Assembly: GCA_028274465.1 (NCBI GenBank)
Contig: CM051455.1
Location: 39,679,290 to 39,743,289, forward strand
DNA length: 64,000 nucleotides
Source: Plantago ovata
Lineage: Eukaryota; Streptophyta; Magnoliopsida; Lamiales; Plantaginaceae
Direction of reading: 5' to 3'
In this document: one piece after another, positions 33,011-45,078 of the stretch
Layout of the letters: each line of letters opens with the position of its first letter
Numbering within the stretch: position 1 is the first letter of the stretch
The notes under the pieces: model-generated
The model's database searches: none
What the model was told of the DNA's origin: nothing
Seen by the model: only the letters and a program-made list of their open reading frames with translations
Made by a program: the position numbers and the translations under genes

Positions 33011-33289
33011 TACGACATTTTCTTATATAGAGTAAAAAAAATCAAAAACATATAATATACTTACTATAAATAATCTAATAAAATAATTTCAAAAACAAAA
33101 TCATCCTTCATATATTTCTAACTATAATTTTACATTTAAATGTCAAAATAATACCCTAAATAACACTCTACATTAATACGCATAAGTTTAACCGTGAATT
33201 AATATAGGATTTCGAGCATTAAAACATGCCACAATAGTAATTAAAAAAAATAATTAAAAATGACGCGTTAGATTCACGCGCGGCGATAA

Positions 33290-34752
33290 ATGGCGAGAGG
33301 TAAGAAAAATCGATCTGGTGGTACTGCTCCGAGGAAGCGAGGGCGGCCGCCGAATGCTGTTCGTGCTGCCAGAGAGATGATCCATAGGGGAGAGGTGCCG
33401 CTTGTCTCTTCGGGGGAGAGGAGCAATCGTCAAGGAGATGGATTAACAAATCAAACTGAGGTTGCAGAGATTTCAGCGATTTAAGCTCAAGAGGTGTTGA
33501 TTACGCCACCTGCAACGACGGTCCTTCCGGCTGCTAGTGGTCCGACGAATGGCCGGCCAGTACACACCTCTGCTCCGACGGAGACTGAGGTGATTGGGGG
33601 CGGGTCAAACCCTACCCATGGAACACACGCATCTAGGCGATTGAATTGGCCTAGGGTAAATGAACAAGCGGAGGAGAAAGATGAGGAAACGGTTGATGAG
33701 GAGATTATCATTGATGAAGATCCTCAGGTGCCGGTGATGGGTAATCGACTTGCATCCTCTGACCTCGAGTTGGTGTATGAGGCGCCAGACATGGATGAAA
33801 CAAGTGCGTATGTATGTTTATCAGATGAGGATGTTGTTGATGAGCTTGATAAGTGGAAACACTCATTAGTAGTCTATGTTATTGGTGCACAACACACATT
33901 AAGTTACATGGAAGGTTTTGTTGAGAAAGCTTGGAGCAAAATGGTTGTGCCTTCAATGCACCAGATTGATGATGATTTCTTTCTGGCTTGTTTTGATTCT
34001 GCTGAGGACTGCCAGAAAGTTCTATCCAGTGGCCCGTATACTATCAAAAATCATCCGGTTATATTAAAGCAATGGACACCGGATTTTGAATATAGCAAGG
34101 AGAACTTAACAAAAATGGTTGTGTGGGTGAAATTTCCAAAGCTGTCTGTGCATATGTGGTCTAAAAAAGTGCTTCAAAGGATTGCAAGCTTGATTGGGAA
34201 ACCGTTAAGAACTGATGAATGCACTCTCAAGCAGTTGTCTAAGAGGACTTTGCTAGAATAATGATTCAGATTGATATCACACAGCCTCTTCAACAAACAG
34301 TGAGAATTAAGAAGCCTTCTGGGGGTATGCTCGAGCAAGTGGTTGAGTATGAATGGACCCCTATATTATGTCAAAAGTGCCAAGCAGTGGGTCACAAGTG
34401 CTGGGAGGACATTCCAGAGCCAGTAAGACAACAACAAGCTCCAAGACCACAACCAGCTCCTAGGAATAGACGACGGAACCCTCCTGTAACTACTCAATGG
34501 GCAGTGGTTAGAAGGGGAACAACTCCGAATGTTCCAGGTGAAGGAAATGGCAGAGCTGAACTACCGGTGCAAAACAGAAGGGATAATGTGCAGCAATCAA
34601 GAGAACCAGGTAATCAAGATCCTAATAATGGGGTGACAAATACTTTCTCTGTATTACAAGGAGTTCAAGAGGAACCAAATCTACAGTTTAGATCATTTGG
34701 TGGTACTGAAGAGGTTGTTCAGCAACCGGGCTCTTCCCCTCCTTCTCAATGA
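33290..34752 (+). pseudogene. LINE ORF1 (DUF4283-type gag-like with zinc knuckle), broken
   Basis: Starts MARGKKNRSGGTAPRKRGRP (AT-hook-like basic N-terminus). An in-frame TAA at 33482-33484 interrupts ISAI / AQEVLITPPATT in the same frame. The nucleic-acid-binding DUF4283 domain follows (HTLSYMEGFVEKAWSK; DDDFFLACFDSAEDCQKVLS; KMVVWVKFPKLSVHMWS). A frameshift near 34250 separates RTLLE from RIMIQIDITQPL. Then a CX2CX3-4HX type knuckle (CQKCQAVGHKC) and a Pro/Gln-rich tail. The stop TGA at 34750-34752 overlaps the ORF2 start. Confidence 0.88.
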
Positions 34753-37003
34753 ATGTTGTGAGTTGGAATGTGAGGGGCTTGAACAAGTCTCTCCGACAAC
34801 GTGAGGTAATTCAGTTTTGTAAAAAGAATAATGTAGTTTTTCGTGCTTTGATAGAAACTAGAGTTAAACATAATAAAGCTTTAGCTATTAGACATAAGTT
34901 TGGTGACAACTGGAGATTTGAAGATAATTATGATTTTGCGGTGAATGGCCAAATATGGGTCTGTTGGGATTCAAATGTGGTTCATTTTCAGAAGAGTTGT
35001 AGCACCTCACAGATTGTGCATGGTAATGTAAAATGGCTCAGTGGTGCTCATCACTTTGAGACAAGTTTCATTTATGGGAAAAATGAGGCAGAAGGTAGAG
35101 TTGACTTGTGGAATGATCTAAGATCTCTGCAACCAAATGTGAGTTTGCCATGGCTCATCCTTGGGGACTTTAATAACGTGTTGTCTACTGAAGATAGATT
35201 GGGTGGTGCACTAGTAAGTGAGGCGGAATGTGCACCTTTCCGTGATATGATCTTTGACTTACAATTGACAGAAATTCGGTGTATGGGATGGAATCACACT
35301 TGGTGCAATAAACAGGAAGAGAATCTCATCTACACACGGATTGATCGATGCTTTGGAGATGTGACATGGCTACAGCAGTTTGAGAATTGTGTTGTTGAAG
35401 TAAAAAATCCTGAAAGCTCGGATCACTCCCCTTTAGTGGTTCATCTGGAAACCAGAATTGTCTAACCAAGGAAGAAACAATTTGAATTCTTAAATTGTAT
35501 TGCTGACCATGATGAGTTTATGAATGTGGTAGGTGAAGGTTGGCAGGTCCCAGTGGAAGGTGTGAAAATGTTTAGAGTTTGGAGGAAGCTTATGCAATTA
35601 AAGCAGAAGTTTGCTCCACTGACTCGTCATGTCACTAAAGCTGAATCCCAGGTTGCTTTGCTAAAAGAGGAAGTTCAGGTTTTACAAAGTTCCTTGCAAG
35701 GGGATCCAATGAATTCCACTCTATTTGCAGAAATGAGCAGGAAACAGAAAGAACTAGTCACATGGCTTGAGATTGAGGAAAAGATACTAAAACAAAGATC
35801 CAAAGTACATTGGTTAAAGTGTGGGGACACTAACCATAAATACTTTCATGCTAGCCTTAAGACAAGATCAAGAATTGGGATCTTTTTGTTGGTTACTGCT
35901 AATGGACAACGACTCACTACAGAGTTGGCAATTGCAAAAGAGGTAACAGACTTCTACAGGAATCTATTAGGGACTACTGCAGTAACTTCAAGGGCGATAG
36001 ATAGACAAATTGTTGGACTTGGGCCGGTTTTGATGATTGACCAGAGACGAGCCTTGATTGCTCCAGTTACGGCAACAGAGATTTGGCATGGGCTTCAATC
36101 TATTGGAGATGATAAGTCTCCTGGGGCTGATGGGTACACGACCAGATTCTACAAAAAAGCCTGGCCAGTTATAGGAGCGGAGTTGACAGCAGCAGTGCAA
36201 GATTTTTTCTCCTTCGGTAAACTCTTGAAAAGTATCAATACTACACTCATTACTCTAAGTCCAAAGTCTCCAACAGCAACAACAATTAAGGAATATAGGC
36301 CTATTGCATGTTGTACGGTGATTTACAAGATTATTTCTAAGGTGATGACAACAAGAATGAGTGTGTTGATGGATTATTTGATTGGAGAGGAACAAGCTGC
36401 TTTTGTTCCAGGGCGGTTTATTCGTGATAATACCATCATGGCTCAAGAAATCATTCGTGGTTATGGGAGGAATAATATATCCTCGAGATGCATGATTAAG
36501 ATGGATCTCCAAAAAGCTTATGATTCTATATCTTGGCTTTTCATGGAGGATTTGCTTAGAGGTTTTGGGTTCCCTCATCAATTTGTGAGTTGGATCATTA
36601 CGTGCTTGACTACGGTTTCTTACCAAATTTGCTTGAATGGTCAAGTATTGGAGCCTTTTGAAGGGAAGAAGGGATTGAGGCAAGGGGATCCCATCTCTCC
36701 TTACCTCTTTGTATTGTGCATGGAGTACTTGGGAAGAATGATGAAAACTTTGCAACACTCTCCTTCTTTTAGATATCATCCTATGTGTGGTACTTTGAAG
36801 ATAACACACTTAACTTTTGCGGATGATCTCTTATTCCTCTCTAAAGGGACTGAGAAGTCGGTAGCAACACTGTTACAAGTGTTTGAGCAGTTCAGTTCGG
36901 TTTCTGGTCTTTCTGCTAATAAGAACAAATGTGAGATTTACTTTGGAGGGGTCTCGAGGTGGAGATGTGAGGCTATTTCTGTTGCGGCTTAAATAAGAGA
37001 AGG

Positions 37004-37870
37004 AGTTAATCTCACATTAGTACCCTGATAGACGCCCTAATATCATATTTGTTCCCATTAGATCAACAATTACATCCTAGTACCTGAAAATGGATTTTTG
37101 GGTTGACTTTGCTGTAATTACACATTGTCATTGGGTGATCCAAACAAGGCCTTAACTTTCTTTTTCTTTTTTCTTTGTTTCTTAAATTACATAATTTATA
37201 AAACTTTATTACCCTATAAACTTAATATTAAAAATGAAATATCACAAAAAGTAAAATATATATTAAAAAATAAAAAAATAATTAAAGAAGATCGGAGCTC
37301 CGGTGACCGGAGCTATCGGAAGTTCACATCTCCGATTTGGGGCGTGAAGCTCCAGATCGGAGCTTTACAGCCCCAATCGGAGCTGCGAAGCTCCAAATCG
37401 GAGCTTCACATCCCCAAATCGGGGCTGTGAAGCTCCGATTCGAGCTTCACTGTTACGGTCGGAGAGCTTCACTGTCTCCATGAGTGAAGCTCGATCGGAG
37501 CTTCACTGTCGGATCTCCGATGCCGGACATAATTCCGGTACCGGAAAATTGAAGAAGAAGAAGATGAAAAAAGAAAAGAAAAAAGAAAAAGAAATAAAAT
37601 AGAAAAGAATAAGGGTGAGAATAAAAAGAAAAAGGAAGAAAAAAAGAAAAAGAAAAATTATGAAAAAAATCTTATTCAATCTATGAAAAATTATGAAAAA
37701 GAAAAATTAAGAAAATCATGTTTTTTCACTAAGGCTGTTTGGATCAGCCAAAATTCAATAATTTAAAAGTGAAAAAGTCAATTTTGGGTACCAAAATGTA
37801 ATTGTTAGTCTAGTGGGAACAAATATGATATTAGAGTATTTTGCAGGGTACTAAAAAGATATGGACCCAG
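37004..37870. mobile_element. Mutator-like non-autonomous element inserted in LINE ORF2
   Basis: 867 bp flanked by identical 9-bp AAGAGAAGG (36995-37003 and 37871-37879). Removing the insert and one TSD restores the LINE frame (IREGSLLFRYLG). The arms are inverted repeats with TTAGTACCCTG near the ends and CTAATATCATATTTGTTCCC then CAACAATTACAT further in. The middle is a GC-rich CGGAGCTTCA array followed by an A/G-rich stretch. No transposase. Confidence 0.87.
37287..37520. repeat. GC-rich palindromic array of GAAGCTCCGATCGGAGCTTC words
   Basis: GGAGCTTCAC, GAAGCTCC, CCAAATCGGAGCT and their inverses alternate about every 20 bp, so most of the segment can pair with itself. A related piece occurs at about 56788-56940. 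Confidence 0.85.
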
Positions 37871-39216
37871 AAGAGAAGGGTCTCTTCTGTTTCGATATTT
37901 AGGAATCCCCTTTAATACCAAAAGGTTGTCGATTATACAGTTTCAACCTCTTTTGGAAAAGATGTTGGCTAAGGTGCAATATTGGACTTCAAGATTATTG
38001 AGTTATGGGAGAAGGGTTCAATTAATTAAAAGTATTTTGTATGCGGTACAAAACTATTGGAGTCAACTGTTTCTCTTTCCTAAAATAGTTATTGTTGCAA
38101 TAGAAGCCATATGTAGGAAGTTCCTCTGGACAGGTGAATGCGGAGATTCTAGAAAAGCTCTAGTTGCATGGGAGGAGCTTTGTCGGTCAAAATCAGAGGG
38201 AGGCTTGGGTTTCATGCACTTACCGTCTTGGAATAAAGCTTGTATCTTGAAGCTGTTATGGGCACTACACTCTAATGCCGAGAAACTTTGGATCAAATGG
38301 ATCCATGGGTATTATGTTAAGGGACAAGATGTGATGCGCATGGAAGCCCCTCCACAAGCATCATATCTTTTCAAAAAAATACTCAATGTACGGAATTTGG
38401 TTGAAGGCAGCAGAATCTGGCGGGGATAGTTGGGAGAAAGAAATTATAAGATGGTTGTCATCTATAAAGAAATCTGGCCAGCAGTGGATAAAGTGAGTTG
38501 GAAGGAATTTGTTCTTAACAATCTTGCTACGCCAAAAGCTCAATTTATTCTCTGGCTGGTACTAAGAGGTCGAATAGCTACTAAGGTCAGACTGCAGCAG
38601 TTTGGTGTCCAAGTTGATACTTTGTGTGTGTTTTGTGGAACTGACATGGAGACAGTACACCACCTATTTTTTGAGTGTGGATTCACTTCTGCTGCATTGG
38701 GAGCTATCCTGAGATGGGTAGGCCTAGCTACTGAGAGGAAAGGTGAAAGGTAGGAACTCAAAATGCCGGTTTCTTAAGGTTTTGATTACTGAGCTTGTGT
38801 ATGTGTTATGGAGAGAACGAAACCAAAGGATTTTTCAAGGGCAGATGAGTGATATCAACAGTATTTTGAAGACTGCTGCGCGCACAACTCTAACTAGATG
38901 TTGGTTTATGCCAAAAATGCATGATTAATGTAATAGGCAGTTTGGTTTCCCTTGTGTTAGTTAGGAGCCTGTTTTGTTCTTTTGATTCGTGAGTCTTGGA
39001 GACTAGAAGGAGTTGTTACCTTTCTAGTAGTTTGTATCTTTTGAGAGTTGTACTTCACTGATCTACTTGGAATAAAAAAGCTAATTTGTTCCAAAAAAAA
39101 AAATTAAAAAAATTATGAAAAGAAAAATAAAATTTAAAATGATTGAAAAAAGACTAAGCAAACACATATGAGGAAAACAAATAGGCGGGAGAGGTATAAT
39201 ATTGTTATTAAAAACA

Positions 39217-39346
39217 GGCAAGTGATATAGTCAGAGCTAAAATTACTAATGCCGGAGCAATTTACATTTTAAAAACACTAATCATTCCTAAAATTGCACA
39301 AATTGCTCTGGCATTAATAATTTTAGCTCTAGCTATATCACTAGCC
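39217..39346. mobile_element. 130-bp hAT-like MITE, almost pure inverted repeat
   Basis: Left arm GGCAAGTGATATAGTCAGAG and onward to GGAGCAATTT; the right arm is its inverse with a few mismatches (about 46 bp per arm). Flanks TAAAAACA at 39209-39216 and 39347-39354 are identical 8-bp TSDs. Confidence 0.88.
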
Positions 39347-39399
39347 TAAAAACAAGGGAAGGGACAAAAATTTGGATTAAAAAGACAAATAATCAAGTA

Positions 39400-39485
39400 T
39401 CTGGTGCAAATGGGTATCGAACCTGAGCCTCCAAGGCAGAAAACTTCAGTACCAACCATTTGGACAAACAAATTTTGTTGGTTTA
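39400..39485 (-). other. Possible tRNA-related SINE 5' region
   Basis: The minus strand has AAATGGTTGGTACTGAAG (box-A-like), then GGTTCGATACCC (box B) about 30 nt later. No TSD or tail identified. Could be a degraded Au-type SINE. Confidence 0.4.
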
Positions 39486-40013
39486 GTCATGTTCTTGCAA
39501 CTTTCATAGTCGATGGGCAATGGAGATTAGACAGAGACAATCAACAAAATTTAGGGCGAATCATCGAAGTACACTACAATCGATACCAATATCCCAACAA
39601 ATGCAAAAGTTGTAAACCAATTATTTCAACTTTTAGCCCTTTCCCAATATTGGGTCATCACTATCAGACAATTTACACAGTATCGGATAAACATTCGTCC
39701 AGAATCTAATAATCTACTGACTGTGTAGAGATTAATTAAATATAATCACAACGTTCAACAAATGAATCGAGTTCAATAAATTAATGACAAAACAGTTCAG
39801 ATTCAGAAGTTATATATTTTGTGCTTTTTTTCCTTCTTCCATTTACTTGCCAAATTTGATTTTATCGATGAAGGATACGGGCTTTTGGGTTCGTTTTCCT
39901 TATCCTTTTGTTTTCCTTATCCTTTCTCATTAGGTCAAAGGGAAAACGGTATTCTAGTAAATATATTTTGATCATGGGTTGTATTGTAATTTTCGAATTA
40001 AGATCCGGGGTAA

Positions 40014-40191
40014 GGCTCTGTTATCTTCGTCTGAACTGAACTGATCTGAACTGAATGGATCTGTACTGAACTGAACTGAACTGAATTTATTTGTAGTACA
40101 AAATACTATTAGGCAAATCTGAACTGAACTCAACTGATCTGAACTGAACTGAACTTAAAATAATTAATTTTCAGACAAAGAGAACATAGCC
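40014..40191 (+). mobile_element. Tourist-like (PIF/Harbinger) MITE, copy B
   Basis: 178 bp. GGCTCTGTTATCTTCGTCTG at the left is the inverse, with few mismatches, of CAGACAAAGAGAACATAGCC at the right. Flanked by TAA at 40011-40013 and 40192-40194. The interior is GAACTGAACTGA repeats. Same family as 28438-28609. Confidence 0.92.
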
Positions 40192-40371
40192 TAAATGGGT
40201 AACATCCTTGTGTCTATCTGCACTCGGCATTGCGTGTGCATGTATGCATTAGGAACAAAATGTGTATAATAGACCCATATTCATCTATGCGATCAACATT
40301 TTTTCCAGAAGAGCAGCTGGAAATTAATCGTACATTGTGAAAGATAATTGTACCTCCAAGAATTAAAGTCT

Positions 40372-40788
40372 GTTTGGCTCTATTTTAAGGGATCCATTTT
40401 AGAGTCCTTAAAAATGTCATATTGTTTGGCTCTATTTTTAGCTCCATGGTTTTACTATAGCATTTTTAGCATTTTAAGAATTTTACCCTTTTTTTAATCC
40501 AATCCATTTCTCTCTCTAGCCGATAATTTTGATAAAATCTCCACCCTCATTTTTTACACTCATCCTCCATATCCATATCATCTATACCCCCTCATTCTCC
40601 TCAATTTCCGTTCCTAGTACCAAACAAAAAACATTCTCTTTTACTCATCATTATTATCCTACTCTATACATCTATTTTTCCTTAAAATTCATCCAAACAC
40701 AATTTTTTTCCTCTTCTCTAAAATGAATCTCTATTCATGTTTTAGAGCTTGAGCTCTAAAATGAATGCTAAAAAAATAGAGCCAAACA
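40372..40788. mobile_element. MITE with GTTTGGCTCTATTTT ends
   Basis: Left GTTTGGCTCTATTTTAAGG; right AAAAAAATAGAGCCAAAC, its inverse. The left terminus is duplicated internally (about 40425). TSD unclear. Confidence 0.7.
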
Positions 40789-40799
40789 CTCTCTTAGTT

Positions 40800-42300
40800 T
40801 TTTGTTTTTTCTTACATAACAATTAAATCTTGAATGAATATAAATTTTGATATGCTTGGCTGACCAACGATACTACTCTACCGACACAACTTCAATATCA
40901 TTTTTCTCCCCTTTACATTTTTTTATGGACAAAATTAATTTTTTTGTCCTTTTTCCATATCAACTTGCAGGGGGAGGAAAAGACTAGTTCACCAACAAAA
41001 ATTCCAGAACTTTTCCTAGTACTCGTGTCCCACTAATCATACAACATTTGCCAACTTTTATGCAAGTAAAATGTTCCCCAAAATTTAACTAGTTTTGTCT
41101 ATATGATTTATATATTAGATCCTCAACAAATTTTCATTTCTATTCAAGATAGATATGGTTGTAAAACATTACCAAAAAAAAAAAAAAACTCCTTCCATTT
41201 CTTTTAAAATAAATTATTTTTCTATTTTAAACATCACGTTAAAAATATTTCTGTATAAGAAAGATATAAATAATTATTATAATAATTACTCCCACAATCC
41301 ATTTGTATTTACAATTTTACCATTTGACAAACCATTTTTTATTCATTTTGATGCAATACGAATACGGGTTGGAAGTCAAAATCAATAAAATTCAAAAGAC
41401 GGTCGGATTTTAATATTTGGGCTTATTTATTTTAATTCAAGTTGTTAGCTTGTTAGCCAATTAGGGTTTTTGTAGAAATTTAATTTAACCATTTGTTGGT
41501 TGTTTATTTCAGATAGATTGGATGATTAATGAATTAAAAAAATTAAATTTTTCTCAAATTTGTCAATCTTCACTACTTTGTAAAAATAATGAAAGTTTGA
41601 GTTATCATTCCTCCGTACTTGTCTACACACGGCATCACATTCTTTACTACAATAATACTTCTCTCAATGTATTTTTCTTATTCTTTATTCAAATTATACC
41701 CTACTTACAATACTATATTCATTCTTTAATCAAATAATATTTCATTTATACTCATTTTACTTTTTAAGTTGTGATAAAAAAAAATGGATTGGAGAGGGAG
41801 TAGTTAACATATAATCATCAAACAAAGGTTGAAAACTTGAAAGACCACGCAGTATTATATCTAATTGGTACGTGAATAGTAGCAATCACACACATTAATC
41901 AAGATGTTGAAATATTAATTTCTTGGTAGTTAAACATGTTAACTCAACAACAAAACAAATACGTGTGCATATGTCTTGTTGCTTCACTTGATCGATCAAA
42001 TGGAATTTTCTCCTATTAAAACCCATGGGGTCCTTCAAGATTTTGGCTTCGATTGAATCTTTACATGTAATCAAACTTTCATATATATAACCTTGAAATA
42101 AAGGTTTCTTTTTTTTCTTTTCAAATTACTTTATTGATCAAATTTTATATAGTGGTGGGGTTTGCTCGTTGATGACCTTAGCCTTTTAAAACATTGTAAT
42201 ACTTTCTCATTTCCTTTTTGTTTCTTGATCCTTTTTCATACCAAAACGTTGTTAATTGGAACACGCTTTTAGTCCAAATTGTTATTTGAATGATTCTTTA
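40800..42300. other. 1.5-kb AT-rich spacer
   Basis: No gene. A Stowaway-like pair of ends may exist (CTCCTTCCATTTCTTTTA near 41190; ATTGGAGAGGGAGTA near 41790), but the inverted match is weak. Confidence 0.4.
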
Positions 42301-42317
42301 GAGAAAGTGTTGGAGAA

Positions 42318-42625
42318 TTAATATAAATGACATGATTGCGTTCCTCCCTAACAGTTTAAACTTTTGGAAGAGTTGGATTTCTATTATGGTATCAGAGCCA
42401 TCTGGCTCACGTCCACCTGGGATCGAATCTCCCCGGAGACAAACTCCGCAATAACATGATTTCGTTCCTCCCGACAGTTTAAACTTTTGGGAGAGTTGGA
42501 TTTATATCATAAAGTTGGGATCGAATCTCCCCGAAGACAAACTCCGCAATGACATGATTTCGTTCCTCCCAACAGTTTAAACTTTTGGGAGAGTTGAATT
42601 TATATCATAAAGTTCTGAAAGCTCT
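42318..42625 (+). repeat. LTR-element debris with 3 tandem ~97-125-bp units
   Basis: ATGACATGATTTCGTTCCTC, AACAGTTTAAACTTTTGGGA and GAGTTGGATTTATATCATAA recur three times. The first unit runs into ATGGTATCAGAGCC, a primer-binding site complementary to initiator tRNA-Met, so this was an LTR end plus PBS. The element body is gone. Confidence 0.75.
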
Positions 42626-43099
42626 TTAATTTTAGTGCATGCTGTTGTGATCATGGAAAAGTAATTTTAATCCAACTTTAGACTAAGATTGATAGAAAAT
42701 TAGGATTAGCTTTTGACAATGAGAAGCCACCATCACTAACTAATGGAGAATAATGACTGTTGACTTGGATTAGATAAAGATAAGATCAAAAATTGGGTTC
42801 GAATCAACATAGGGCTAGGTGTGTGGATGGATACATTTTAACTATTAACTATGTAATTCCTCTGCCCTGTTAACAAAAATCCAGTTTGATTTAAAGTTGA
42901 TTGTAATAATAAATTACTTTTAAATTAATCCCGAAATTTATTTTTAAATTAATCCCAAAATAGAATGTAATAAAATTATATTAGGAAATTATGTTTCATA
43001 CACTTTCATAATAAAAATACAGTATTATTATAAAGAATAAAATGTGATTTAAGAGTTATTACAATATAGTCAACGTCGATGTTGATAATAAAGTGGATC

Positions 43100-43250
43100 T
43101 TTTTTTAACTGCAAATATTATAACTACTCTACACTACTAATATAAGAACATCCCAAACTTTATAACTACGTCACCGTCATGGATCGAACCATGCACCTCT
43201 CCTTTCACTGCTCCAACTCCTTACCGATGCACCACCTTATGACTCCCGAA
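43100..43250 (-). mobile_element. tRNA-derived SINE, minus strand
   Basis: On the minus strand: GTGCATCGGTAAGGAGTTGG (box A region), then GAGAGGTGCATGGTTCGATC (box B) and an A-rich tail. Flanks AATAAAGTGGATC (43087-43099) and AATAAAGTTGATC (43251-43263) form a 13-bp TSD with one mismatch. Same family as the 56.2-kb and 58.0-kb copies. Confidence 0.9.
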
Positions 43251-43263
43251 AATAAAGTTGATC

Positions 43264-44675
43264 TTTTTTACTCCGGAAAATATGTTTGGGAGAGTATTTG
43301 GGATGGTGATGTAGAAAACAATTTACTCGTGTGTGAAATGATTATTCCCTTCTCACATAAGATACTTCGAGTCCAAAGCAAAGTTTGGTGAATAATATGG
43401 CCCTAGAGCTCTTATTTGTTCGTCCATATCTGCCCTCAAATGTCCTATTTTACTTCTCTCAATCTGCTTCACTGTCACATACAAAGATCATATAGTGTCC
43501 ATTTGTGGCCATTGTGCATTCTCATAGTCATCTGTGTCAGATTGATCATCTATTCTACCCTTTCAACAACAGGACGTAGTAGTGTAGAGGCCATGGGTTA
43601 AATTTCGCAACAGTTACGAAATCATTCTACAAGTTTGGTTGAAGACCGCTAACTAGTGAGTCGACTTTCTACACGATATAGTTATGGACTGTATTCTTTA
43701 GTGAAATTTAAAAGGTGACATTAAGACTATGAACGCGAACCTCCGAAATCAACAAACATACAATCAACAAACATACGGTCAAAACGAGTGCAAAACAAAG
43801 AAATTTAGATTATTTGGGATGAATTCATTTCACTGTAGCATGCTCTCAGATGGGCGATCCACAGTGAACGGTGAAAGGTTGCATAATGGATTTGCAATTT
43901 AAGATTTTCGAAATTAATTTGAATCTGAATTATATGTAGACGGTACAGTACGAATATATATAAAATAAAAGTTTTTTACAAATCCGTGGATTTCGACGTA
44001 ACATACGCATAAGCTGCTTTTCAAGAGGAATAATCTGAAGTTAACGTTGGACACGAATTCCAGAACTCGTTACATTGCGTAGAATGAAGGGAACCATGGA
44101 TTTCATAATTTAATCACCATATACTTGCTTCATGTGCTGCTATTTTTCTATAACTAATAACTATTATCACACCCGAAATAAAAAATGAAGGATCTATTTC
44201 CAACATTTCAATGGCATTTTTAGGATAATCTTAAACACTTTGCCATTTGGGTCAACAAAACAAAAGATAATTAGTAACATGCCAACATTTAGTAGATTTT
44301 GTGGTCCTAATTTTGCAAGAAATGGCAACTTTGGTTCAAAATAAATTATGCCAAATAAATTCACACGACCTAGGCCCCTACAAAATGGCAAGGGACAATT
44401 TATTGCTAGCCTAAAAGTTCTTGGTTGGTACAAATTTCATTGAATGGCATGCTTAAACTTTTATGTACAAGCAATTTACTTTTCACCCCACCCATTGTCC
44501 TTTTTACCCATTTACACTTTTACTGCTGAATAATACTTCAGGTGTTCTGTTGCTTTATTTTCACATTTATTGCCCCATTAATTACTTAGAAAAGTTATAT
44601 TGGTGTTGGACTACATTTTTTATTTTATTTTTCCATTAATAAATCTTTGATTATTTTTTTCACTGTTATTATTAT
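43264..44675. other. Spacer upstream of the NEK gene
   Basis: No gene or repeat I can support; contains the NEK promoter region at its right end. Confidence 0.45.
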
Positions 44676-44683
44676 TATATAAA
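44676..44683 (+). promoter_or_regulatory. Candidate TATA box of the NEK gene
   Basis: TATATAAA about 400 bp before the ATG, followed by a C/T-rich stretch that looks like a 5' leader. Implies a 5' UTR of about 370 nt, unless a leader intron exists. Confidence 0.4.
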
Positions 44684-45078
44684 TTTTGGTAAGACATACA
44701 GAGTCCCTTCTTCATCCTTTCACACTTCACTGTCTTCACCAAAAACCGCACGCATTTCATTTCTTCTCATTACCAGATAGTCATAATTGTGTCACAGAGT
44801 TTACGAGTTCACGTCTGTTGAAGGTATAATTGCTTCTGACAACAAGTGTTCTTCTTGTGCTATAAGCTGCTGCTGTTGTTGTTGGAAGAATAAATAAAAA
44901 AGAAAAACCCCAAGATTTACTTTTTTTCTTCTTCTTTTTTGGCGGCTTGCTTTTGCAGAAGGCAAAGTGTGAAATCTACTCAATTGGAGCTTGGTGAGTC
45001 TTCTTGACTGGTTTTTGTGTGTAAAGATTGAATCTTTAGCTGAACCCATTTGAAATTCTTGACTTTTGAAGGGACTAG

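Larger units (their letters stand above)
34749..38928 (+). pseudogene. LINE ORF2: APE endonuclease and reverse transcriptase, broken
   Basis: Endonuclease first (MNVVSWNVRGLNKSLRQREV; LILGDFNNVL; SSDHSPLVVHL), then a linker, then reverse transcriptase (SPGADGYTTRFYKKAWPVIG; EYRPIACCTVIYKIISKVM; IKMDLQKAYDSISW; GLRQGDPISPYLFVLCMEYL; catalytic FADDL), interrupted at 37003 by a transposon, then FRYLGIPFNTKRLSIIQFQP and a zf-RVT domain (CVFCGTDMETVHHLFFEC). In-frame stops: TAA 35463-35465, TAA 36990-36992, TAG 38427-38429. A frameshift lies near 38740. No RNase H domain follows, unlike the LINE at 13.5 kb, so these are two LINE lineages. Confidence 0.9.
33270..39105 (+). mobile_element. Near full-length L1-type LINE carrying a later insertion
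   Basis: About 5.0 kb without the 867-bp insert, and about 5.9 kb with it. It has both ORFs in order, a 3' end with AATAAAAAAGCTAATTTGTT and poly(A) at about 39094-39104. The A-rich string AATTAAAAAAA occurs both before the 5' end (33239-33249) and after the tail (39104 on), possibly the TSD but low-complexity. Dead through three in-frame stops in ORF2, one in ORF1 and two frameshifts, yet otherwise well preserved, so fairly young. Confidence 0.88.

Noticed and set aside
41190..41800. Stowaway-type element
   Set aside because: The two putative ends match over too few bases and no TA duplication is convincing.
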